Below are positions 47,931 to 57,206 of a stretch of 64,000 nt of DNA, one piece after another. The notes beneath the pieces are model-generated. The model did no database searches and was not told the origin of the DNA. It worked only from the letters and a program-made list of their open reading frames with translations. Position 1 is the stretch's first letter; every line of letters starts with the position of its first letter. The stretch spans positions 30,275,709 to 30,339,708 of the forward strand of contig CM043971.1 in the NCBI GenBank assembly GCA_014529385.2, read 5' to 3'. The translations under genes were made by a program, and so were the position numbers. Origin of the DNA: Adiantum capillus-veneris (Eukaryota > Streptophyta > Polypodiopsida > Polypodiales > Pteridaceae).

Positions 47931-49079
47931 TATTTTATAAATGTGTAGATGCGTATTTTATAAATGTGAGTATGAGGGCATTACCTGACATACAAGACTT
48001 TGGCATGTTGATCGAGTTGTTTACCTTGCTTGTACTCAAAATTGGAAGCACCCAAATGAGCTTGGGAAGCAAGTGGAGGCCGCATCAGTATTAGACAGTG
48101 CAAGACTAATGGCTTTGCCAACAACTCCCAGCCAATCCATGCGTACTTTAGAGGTCAATCAGGCAAAAGCAACATACGATATGTAATTGCAACATGAAGG
48201 CCATTCGTTACGGTAATCCTATTCCAATCCGTTTGGCAAACCCTGCTTTGATTCTCTGTTTCTTGGTAGATTGCACAGCCTTAGATATTTCTAGCCGCAG
48301 AGATTCTTGCAGTTCTACACAGACATACCATTTACCTACAAAGCTTAAAATTTGAGATACAAATTTAGAGAAATATAGTCTAAAAGCAAGATCTCCAAAA
48401 AGATCTTGAGCACAAGGCTAAATTGAAAGAAGAGGAGCAACACATAAGCAGCAGTGACGATACACATTGTTAGAGAAGTGAATACCGCAGTCGAGATACA
48501 ACAAAAGTCAATGAAGTGATGATGATGGAGATTGTAGTAGACATGATTACAATAGTCATGAATTGTAGTGAAAGAACTCACGATGATATTGTCAGCCTGA
48601 CTGTTGAAAAACAACATTACCCTTAGCACTACCTTGGTCGATATGTATGACAAATGTGGTAGGGCCAAGAAGCTTTGAGTTGTTTTCAAAAGGTGCAAAG
48701 TGAGCGCATCTCTCCACATGCAATCACCACCTATGCTTGCATCTTGAAGACATGTGGCAATGGAAGATGTTGAGATGAGCAAAAGAACTTACAATGATAT
48801 AGTTTGTCAAGGAGATCCTAGCTCTTCAAAAGGGCATCAATCTAGGGGAACTTGAGCTATAGAATTTCATCATGAGTGATGGATCTTTGCACAATATAAT
48901 CTCTCATGGTTACGTGATTGAACCACGCTCCTCATGAAGTTGTGTCACACTACAGGCAGACTCATTACGCCATGATAGTATTATAGACATCTCCGTAATC
49001 TTTCGTGATGTTTCAATTCCATGATATCATTATCATGCAGAGCTCTCGGTACTGCAAAACTCCTCGCTTATCTTCGTGA
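47931..49079. other. unannotated stretch left of an LTR remnant
   Basis: Possibly internal sequence of the LTR element whose primer site follows, but no gag or pol motif was recognised on either strand. Confidence 0.35.
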
Positions 49080-49270
49080 GGCTCTGATACCATGTTGAAC
49101 CACCACGCACAAGAGAGAGGAGAGAGGGATGACACCACATTTGCAAACCGTAAAGGTGTGTTAAGTGGTCACACGAGATGAGTTTATATAGAGGGGAGCA
49201 GGGGGCTATATATAGAGATACGATATATAGCACAACATGCACTCCAACCCTTACTCCCTGCTTGAAACAT
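49080..49270 (-). mobile_element. LTR retrotransposon remnant: primer site plus LTR
   Basis: Minus strand TGGTATCAGAGCC (49080-49092) directly abuts an LTR start, TGTTGAACCACC (49093). Within the LTR the minus strand has CTCTATATAAACTC, a good TATA box, at about 49183-49196. The LTR end is not certain, somewhere near 49230-49270. No partner LTR is seen in the window. Confidence 0.6.
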
Positions 49271-49951
49271 CTTCCAAAACATTAAAGGCGCCCTCTTTGA
49301 GTCACTTTATCCCAATCCACTCGTGATAAGTCCTCCTATTGTACACTCTACACTGTCTTATGACCAAACTCCAAAATAAACTAAGTAAAAAATGCACCAA
49401 ACTTTAGAGGAAGCTTAGCCACCCTTTGTACTCTAACCAAGCCACCATTTCCGTTCTTGAGAAATTCTAAACTAACCTCATGAGACTCTTCATGTGGAAC
49501 CACATTGGATATACTCGATACATGCTCTCTCTTGACCACCTATTTGCCTACACAAACGATTTTCCATATACTCTCTTTTCTTTGACCGACTTTGAATCCC
49601 CACCCTTTCCAATTAATGGCATGCCTTCAATTCTTGTTTTTCTCTTGCTTATCACAATATCCTATTGCCTCCCTCTACTACATAGCCCACCATCCTTGTG
49701 AGCGGAAGGTGTTTAGTATCATTGCTTCAATCTACAATATAGAGAGCAAGGGTACAAATATTTGGTCGGCATAGAAATAGATGAAGAGATGTAGACCGAA
49801 GCAGTAGGACTTTTCAAGGGTACCTATGGCCTCTCTCTATCTCTATCTCTCTCCAAATATATCTCTACCCTTCTCTCTCTCTCTCTCTCTCCCCCTCTCT
49901 CTCTCTAGAGTTTCAAGGAATTTCTAAAGCTATTTTATCATGCATACTCCA

Positions 49952-49993
<42 letters not shown>

Positions 49994-51159
49994 GTTGCAA
50001 GGAACTTCTAAAGCTATTCCATCATGCATATTGTTTGATTTTTTCCCTTGAAAATGGGTCTCTCCATTTATCACTTTGCATGTGCATTACTTCCATCCTT
50101 CCTCTAATCTCTTTCAATGTATCTAAGTTTTTGATTTGGTGCTCTAATCATTTAGCTATGGCCTGTTTTTGAAAATTTTCCATGTTTGAGCTAGTGTATT
50201 TTATTTTAGATTTCATCATGAAGTCCAAAGTGTCAATTTGTTCCCCTCATCTTAATTTCAATCTTTTTTTGTGTGTATTATATGCCACACACACACACAC
50301 ACACACAAAATATAAGGTATTTCTAATAGATTTTTTTTAAAAATTCACTACCTACATATTGCAAGTACATAGTGCAAAGACACTTTAAGGAAAAGAAAAT
50401 GCTAATTAAGGAAAAAGTAAAGGAGAAGATAAACACAAATGTACAATGTAAAGTAGACCACCACTTTATATGGGCAAAAAAAAGACTTTTGACTCTCCAC
50501 CTTCGTGTGTTTTTTCATTTCCTAAACTTACCCTTCACTTAGGCACTTAAAATGTTTTGAAAGGCTTTATTATTTTTCTAGATTGGAGAGACCTAATGCC
50601 AAAATTAGCACAATATCTCAAAACTTCAACAAGCATCAAGTAGAGATGGAATTTATAAGCCTTAATATGGTTATTTGACATTTAGAGTTTTCAATCTATT
50701 GCCTCTTGTAGTAGGGAATACATTCTTCCGTTGAACTAGATATATATGCAATGAGTTTCAAGGAGTGTAGCACCATTTGCAGTACTTGTATCACCTCTAA
50801 GCTACACTAATAAGTATTTTCATAATCACACCATAAAAAAGTAAGAGATGGCACCACAATCTCTCCTTTGAAAGTAGACACAGCAAATAGGTCTCGCACA
50901 ACTTTTCTTGAGAAAATCTCACCATACAATATACCTTCTAAAAAGACAAAAAAACTCTAAGATATGAGAAATGATATAGACAAGTGCCCAAACTTAGGTA
51001 TTGATTTTTTCAAGGTCATGGAATATGAGAGTTATAATGCAGTTTGATCCTTCTTTGCAATAATGAATTACGAGAAAAAATAAAAACATCACAAAATAGC
51101 TTAATAAAACATAGTATACGTACCATAGTACATACATATATTAAAAGAATACGTAATAT
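49271..51159. other. AT-rich unannotated stretch
   Basis: Contains (CT)n at about 49871-49889 and 49953-49991 with a repeated flank, GGAA(T/C)TTCTAAAGCTATT, and (CA)n at 50287-50307. No gene seen. It lies inside the large TIR element. Confidence 0.45.
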
Positions 51160-51600
51160 GATTAGTACTTAGTATAAAGTAATCACTATATTGCGATGTG
51201 GAAAGGCATGCTTAGTAAGTGGGTTGGACCTAGAATTTGTTACTTGTAACTAGTGACTACATAATTACTATATAGTAATCGCATTGAATTTAGGATTTGC
51301 TACTTCTAACTAGCAAGTAAACATAGTTACTATATAGTAATTGTGTGGAATTGGGTTTTACTACTTCTAACTAGCAAGTCAACATAGTTGCTATATAGTA
51401 ATTGCATTAGACCAAGGATTTACTACTTCTATGTAGCAACTCCACTTAGTACTATATAGGAAATCTAGAGGTACTTGAAAGTTGCTAGTTCCATCCAGCA
51501 ATTATAGACCTATCATATAGTAACTTATGAATTTCTAGTTCAATCTAGCAAAAAGCTCCTTACTTCCTACTTAGATTTAGGAAGTACGTGGAACCCAAAA
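51160..51600. repeat. right subterminal motif array
   Basis: TTACTATATAGTAAT-type palindromes at about 51268, 51319, 51391 and a partial one near 51513, alternating with CTTCTAACTAGCAAGT (twice), GTTGCTAG and CTAGCAA. Spacing between the palindromes is roughly 50-70 bp. These are the same motifs as at the left end. Confidence 0.55.
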
Positions 51601-51604
51601 CGAA

Positions 51605-51624
51605 TTTCTATATGGTAACATGTC

Positions 51625-51628
<4 letters not shown>
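51605..51628 (-). repeat. right terminal inverted repeat of the large element
   Basis: Exact inverted copy of the left repeat. A (CT)n(GT)n microsatellite starts three bases outside it. Confidence 0.85.
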
Positions 51629-51680
<52 letters not shown>

Positions 51681-52201
51681 TGTGTGCGCATCAAGGCACC
51701 CGAAGCTTTCCATTTCCCTAGCTCGTACTCTTACCTTCTCGTGTTCCTAACCTACTGAACAATATAATAACGTAGCCCCTAAACACAAAAATATAACACG
51801 CATTGGAAACAACAAAAAGACCAGCGACTGTGAGCATCGCCCTCCCTCTCTCATCATGGGTATGTGCCCTCCTTCATTGCGTCGCCATCAGTGTTGCGAA
51901 CAGGCCTGCGCCCCCCTCCCACCATTGCATGGTTCAGCCCGACGTACACAGTGCACACACAATACACTCTTTCCTCCACTACGATACAAGAAAAAATATG
52001 CTGTCCAACACATGGCATCCCATCTCTCGCTAGCTCTCTCTCTCTCTCTCCTCCACTTGTCGTCCCCCTCCCTTTTCCTCCTCAAACCATACAAAGCATC
52101 AAGCAAGATTCCATCTAATGAGCCTCATTTGGAAAATTGAGCGGGCCTACTAGGAGTAATTTCTTTTTCCTTAAAACCTAAAACGACAAGTAAGCTACTA
52201 A
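51629..52201. repeat. (CT)n(GT)n and unannotated flank
   Basis: (CT)n at about 51631-51662 then (GT)n to about 51686 outside the right terminal repeat. A short (CT)n lies at about 52028-52049. The remaining sequence is unrecognised. Confidence 0.6.
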
Positions 52202-52484
52202 GAGTATGGTCACGCGAGGTTTAGTTATATGTAAGCCTTGACAATTCTGAGTATAAAAGGTACGATAGTTTAGAATGTCATCAGGAGCAGCAGATAGTGA
52301 GAGGGAGAGCGAGGCGCAGACCAGAGAGAGACAAAGAGAGAAGGGCTGACCGACAAGAAACCTGCATAGTTTGAAAACTATGCTTTTTTAGGCATAGTAA
52401 TAACACTAAGCCGATGGAAAGTTGTACACTGTCAGTCTTGGTCGGCTCTTGTAACGAGCAACTAAGCCTCGTGTGACCATAGCC
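52202..52484. mobile_element. PIF/Harbinger-like MITE, copy A (283 bp)
   Basis: Flanked by TAA (52199-52201, 52485-52487). Ends GAGTATGGTCACGCGAGG and, inverted, GGCTATGGTCACACGAGG with TTAGTT following. A central AACTATGC/GGCATAGT hairpin lies near 52378-52400. No ORF. Confidence 0.72.
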
Positions 52485-53013
52485 TAATGCCAAAACATGC
52501 ATTGAGTTGCATTGGCCACTCTAGTGGTAAAACTTAGTAGCTCTTTTTTGGTCTTTTTCTGTGTATTTGTAGAAGCAATAACCCCCTCAAGGCACATGTA
52601 GTGCTTGAGGTTGATTGAATATTCTTTTGTGAATCAATATAACATCTGCACTCACAATTGTGAGTATGGAAAAAAAGGGGGGGGGGGGGGGGGGAACTAA
52701 AAGGACAATTTTCTGTCATGTAGAGTTACAACTTGGTGTTAAGGAGTTAAGCCTCTTTAAATAATTGTTTTTGTCCTGATTATGTTTGATAAAAAAACCT
52801 ACTGCTTTGTCCTTTCCGTTTTTTATGATTACAAATTTTTTATATAAAATTTGCTTGAATGATTAAAACTGCATTGTACTTACGAGAAAAAACTTTGAGA
52901 TAATTAAAAGCTTTGGCAACTTTGCTAAGCATTTCTTTTATTGAAGCGGCTTTGGAAAAGGCACAAAAATAGATGACGAAGAGTTGTCAAGAGTATACAA
53001 GACTAGAACGGTC
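52485..53013. other. unannotated stretch with poly-G
   Basis: A run of about 18 G at 52677-52694. No gene. Confidence 0.4.
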
Positions 53014-53155
53014 GGCCGCCTTCGGCGGCCTCCCTCTCTGTCTTTCTCTCTCCCTTTTTATCGTGCACAGAGAATTTTTGGACTATAGCCTTGATTTTGT
53101 AGTTCTCGACATGTGTAAAGTGCACTCTCTCTTCTGTTATAGAATACATATACAT
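53014..53155 (+). repeat. dispersed repeat R, copy 3, with GC hairpin
   Basis: GGCCGCC-TTC-GGCGGCC hairpin (53014-53030), CT-rich tract, TTTTATCGTGCACAGAG, TTTTTGGACTATAGCC, CGACATGTGTAAAG. Same order as copy 2 at 22428-22560. Confidence 0.6.
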
Positions 53156-53410
53156 ATAGATTGCTTTTGAGAAGTTTTGGTAGGAAAAAGGCTTACATGC
53201 ACAAAGTTAAAATCATATGTCTCACTAGGGAAGGAACTTTTGGGAGAGATAATGGTGGAGATGATAGTGATCTTTGATTTTGAACGAAAATGGATGGCAT
53301 GTGATGCTGTTGAAGAATTGTGAGCCTAAAAGGAGTTGTCATGATGGAGAAGAACAGCATCACAATATGATCATACTATATAAGAATTTGACTACTTTGT
53401 AAATGCCTTA

Positions 53411-53694
53411 GGCAATGGTCACGCGAGGCTTAGTTATCAGTTATTTGAATAGATAACTAAGACTCATTCTTGGTCACACGCAAAAAGAAGCATTAAACGA
53501 CTTACTAAGCTTACCCTTTGTAACTATGCCGAATTTGGCATAGTTGTGAAGTTGAAGGCATAGTTGGGAGGATAAATGAATAACTAAGCATCGCGTGACC
53601 ATGCAAAAGGCTTAATTTTTCATTAAATGCTTTGTGTGTGCATAGTTGGCATAGTTATCAATAACTGATAACTAAGCCTCGCGTGACCATGCCC
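53411..53694. mobile_element. PIF/Harbinger-like MITE, copy B (284 bp)
   Basis: Flanked by TTA (53408-53410, 53695-53697). Ends GGCAATGGTCACGCGAGG and, inverted, GGGCATGGTCACGCGAGG, both continuing CTTAGTTATC. Additional internal copies of the end motif (near 53455-53485 and 53580-53605) suggest a composite. Central hairpin AACTATGCC-GAATTT-GGCATAGTT. Confidence 0.78.
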
Positions 53695-53697
53695 TTA

Positions 53698-54494
53698 GCT
53701 ACAATGCACTAAAACAGGTGAAATTCTAGATTCATATGGCTAAGAATTGCAAAAAATTTGGCAGAAGAAAATTCTCTCCCTAGTGTTGAATTTGAATATG
53801 AACTTGATTGAATAGTAGATATCATAGTGGCCCACCTAGACTTTCAGTGTTTGTCGGTAGCATCGACATGGAAGCAAAAACTAGTGTCAAGGAGCTTTCT
53901 CCACGTAAAGCTAAAGTGCTCTAGAAACATATAGAGGGAAAGGATCATGGTTGCTTTCTAACGAGCACCATTGACCTTCAATTTTCACAGATTTTAACCT
54001 TTTCATGGTGATGTAGTGTATTTTTTGCAAGGTGGATCACATCCTTACCCTCAGAAAAACAAGAAATGAGACAAGGGATATATAGTTAGGTTCAACTAGG
54101 TGACTCATCCCTCACAAGTAGGTTTATAACCATGTAATTACACTATCTCATTCCACTTACATTGGTGTAGCAAAGTATAAGCCGTGTATTACCATGGAAC
54201 CACCATGTATTACCATGGAACCACCATGTATGGTAGATACTGGAGCAAGATCTTACCCTGCAATCAATATTTGATTACCAGTGACTTCAAGCCAAACGTG
54301 AGAGCATCGCCTGCACTAGCCAAACATGACCAAAGTACACTGATTTATTGTGAGTTATATTTGTATTGGTGCTTCCATATCCCACTAATGCCATTTGCAA
54401 TTATTTTCAAGCAAGTTGCATCTCTTTTTTCAAAAGAAATCAAATGGTTTGCATCAGGTAGTTTGACAGAATTGTGCCCACACCCACATGTCAT
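53698..54494. other. unannotated stretch
   Basis: No ORF or repeat of note except a short tandem of ACCATGTATTACCATGGA at about 54183-54232. Confidence 0.4.
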
Positions 54495-54561
54495 AGGGGT
54501 TGAACCAAAGTAGATGCGCTTAAACCCAGTAGCCTTGATCACTAGGCCATCTCCCCTTGAC
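54495..54561 (-). mobile_element. tRNA-derived SINE-like head
   Basis: Minus strand: A box TGGCCTAGTGATCAAGG (54549-54533) and B box GGTTCAACCCC (54505-54495), 44 bases apart. It starts GGGGAGATGGCC. The arms do not form a full tRNA, so a SINE is more likely than a tRNA gene. The 3' body is not delimited. Confidence 0.55.
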
Positions 54562-55018
54562 AAGTTGCGTCACTTTTAGATGCACTTGGAAAATAGTATA
54601 CGCTCTTAAAAAAGAATGTAGTGATTCTATCAATGTGTCATGTTATTAGAAGGAGATATTACAAGGTAATTTGGATCAAGCTATTAGAAAAATGTTGCTT
54701 CATTGTGGGCAATAGACGATCAAGGCTCCCTTGCAATAACCACACACTCACAACTTAGAATGATGGAGCTCAAAGGGTCTTCATGCACTCTTGCAAAGGA
54801 ACTTGATTTAGTGTAATCCCACCTACAAATTTTGCAATTTAGCTCTAGATTTTAAGTTAGAGGTTAAGAAAACTCTGCAAAATTTGAAGAAAATTAGCGC
54901 AAAACCTTCATATAAAGTCAATTTATCTCTTAAATTTTTTCATGTCTAGGTTTTCAAAGCGTTTGGTGAAAAGTTTTGCTCAAGCAACGACAATGAGTGT
55001 GATAGTTTCATTGAGTAA

Positions 55019-55203
55019 GGATGTGGTCACACGGAGCACAATTATTAGTATGATGTTACTGAGGCGACTATGCAAGAATTGACATAATTACAAAATGTCT
55101 TGCAACTTGCATATAAGACAAAGACGTGGTGCATGTGTAACAATGTAGAAGGCACAATTATTTTAGAAAGTAACTGATAACTATGCATCGTGTGACCACT
55201 TCC
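55019..55203. mobile_element. PIF/Harbinger-like MITE, copy C (185 bp, shorter)
   Basis: Flanked by TAA (55016-55018, 55204-55206). Ends GGATGTGGTCACACGG and, inverted, GGAAGTGGTCACACGATG. Internally deleted relative to copies A and B. Confidence 0.65.
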
Positions 55204-55206
55204 TAA

Positions 55207-55625
55207 GAGAAGGGATTTTTGTGATACCCTAGAGGAGCACAAGCAAAAAGCGTGAGGTTGAATGAGTGGAATTGTAAGATTTTATTGTGGGAGTGGGATG
55301 TGGACTTGTGTGTGTAGGATGGGGAGCTTTTTGGGGGGATCATTATTGGTGAGTTGTCAAGAGACCGCTTTGCTTTGTTGCTCTTTCACTGAAAAATGCT
55401 TTTTGAGAGCATCATAGGCTAAGGAAGGAACAATGCTTTTTTGTGAGCACGTTGGTGATGGCAACCTTCACATTGGTATTGATGGGTTTTCTTCACTCCC
55501 ATCAAGCCCATGCCCCAAGACAACTAACATTCTTGTACAAATGGGAATGTTTGGAGCATACTCTCTTCCATAAGGAGGTAGTACTAGCACCTATTTTTTG
55601 AGTGCTTTCTTAGACATTTTGAAAT

Positions 55626-55670
<45 letters not shown>

Positions 55671-56007
55671 GCGCGTGGCACGGCCCCATGCCCACCCAAA
55701 GGTTGAATTTTTTGATGGGCATTTACCATTTTAGTGGATTTTTTTTTTACCGTTTTTAACAAGCAAATACATGAGCTACATACAAAAATTGCATTGAATT
55801 AGACAAAAATATATGAACCTTTGAAATTTGAAGGGCAAGGGTTCTATAAAAAAATCACTCCACCCCTTTTTCCACCCTTCTAAATTGAGGTAAATGGGTT
55901 ATCTTGGTTCCCTCTTGAATACCAATTCTTGAGTTCAAGGCTTATCGATAGGTAGTTTTTTCAAGTCACTCTAGATTGTTCCAATGGCTTCAAAACTTCT
56001 CTTCGCC

Positions 56008-56051
<44 letters not shown>

Positions 56052-56068
56052 TCCCTCTCTCTCTTTCA

Positions 56069-56131
<63 letters not shown>

Positions 56132-56510
56132 TTTTCTAGCCCTTTTTGTTTACAGGTTTACAAACATTTTTTTCAAATTGATAAATCACCCCGAATTAAC
56201 TGATCTATCCGAATTTCTCTCAAGTACCAATGGGTGCCCAAACAATTGCAACCCAAGGGCCAACCACTCAAGTAGTGCTTAAAGTCCAACAAAAATTGTT
56301 AGGTTGCTCTTCAAAACACGGGTAAGCATAACCATTCAAAGTCTGGTTACTTGCCCCAAAATGAGGGCAAGATTTAAAAATCCCACTAGTATCCATCTGC
56401 AAATACCCATCATAATTTCGCATGTAATATACATTTGGTTTGATAAGTGCAAGTGCTAGTATAATCACTCATGAGGGATGGTGAACATAAGAGTCAAAAA
56501 TGTGCTACCC
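55207..56510. repeat. unannotated stretch with (CT)n, poly-C and (CA)n
   Basis: (CT)n at about 55630-55669. A run of about 40 C at 56009-56049, then (CT)n and (CA)n to about 56130. No gene. Confidence 0.6.
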
Positions 56511-56600
56511 AAGGGGCCTAGCATAGTTGGAAGAGGGTTGAACTTGCATCACCAAGTTGGTGGATTCAACCCCCACTAAGCGCCCTTGGAGGTATTTCAA
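56511..56600 (+). mobile_element. tRNA-derived SINE-like head
   Basis: Plus strand: A box TAGCATAGTTGG (56519-56530) fits the consensus fully; B box GGATTCAACCC (56572-56582). Starts GGGGCCTAG. The body probably continues to about 56680, but no tail was identified. Confidence 0.6.
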
Positions 56601-57206
56601 GGCAAAGAATGGTCTCGAGTGCCCAGCCTGATGCACGATGTTGGTGGAATAAAAAAGCTAACTTGTCTGCATTTAAAAATAAGAGTCTAAAATGTGCACA
56701 AGATTGACGATAGGATAGCTTCCTTACCTCCAAGAGTGTAAAGGCCCTCCCTCTCCACTGCATTTTATTCCGCCAATCATATGGAGACTTACCACACACA
56801 AGACACAAGACCTACATTAGGTACTCGTTATTCTTCTTGCTTATGCACACTAGCACTCACATGTACCTATAGACGTTGTCGATACTACATCTGGTCAGTG
56901 GTCACAATAGAGGCCCAAGGGATTCACTCAAAATATGTAAGTGTAATATGTGAGCTCACTTGGAGGGGTTTTCATAATTCAAAGAGTTATAGAATTACAT
57001 GTAAAAGAGGGGTTAAAAAATTAAAGTTTTAGAAAAGGTTATAGGTTTATAAAATAAAAGGTGTCTTTTAATTCATGGTAAAAAGTAAGTGTGTGTGTGT
57101 GTGTGTGTGTGTGTAAAGGGGTTTTATGAATACCTCTTGAATGCACGTACTATAGAGGTATTTTTGAAAGGAACTGTTAGGAATAGGGGAGAACTCGGCA
57201 ATCTAG
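56601..57206. other. unannotated stretch up to the Ty3 pol
   Basis: (GT)n at about 57089-57113. No LTR like the one at 61341 is present here, so the following pol is 5' truncated. In its frame a TAG at 57204-57206 closes the reading. Confidence 0.5.

Larger units (their letters stand above)
33026..51628 (-). mobile_element. large DNA transposon with 24-bp TIRs, Tnp2-like transposase and a second multi-exon gene
   Basis: Seen: 33026-33049 and 51605-51628 are exact inverted repeats (TTTTGACATGTTACCATA...), 18.6 kb apart. Inside both ends are clusters of shared motifs, AACTAGCAA/TTGCTAG and TACTATATNG. Between them, on the minus strand, are a Tnp2-like transposase gene (about 45168 to 42315, probably continuing to 36106) and a short-exon gene (35662 to 33503). 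Copia-C2 (5185 bp net) is a later insertion, so the original element was about 13.4 kb. Known: Tnp2 transposases belong to CACTA/En-Spm elements, which have subterminal repeats and a second gene (TnpA) that binds them. Inference: this is a related element. It is odd that the ends do not read CACTA, and a target duplication was not resolved (left flank ...AAGGAGC, right flank ACTCTCT). Other insertions (repeat D, an LTR remnant) seem to lie in its right half. Confidence 0.6.

Noticed and set aside
54495-54561. Functional tRNA gene
   Set aside because: Internal promoter boxes are good, but the sequence does not fold with proper acceptor and anticodon arms by eye.
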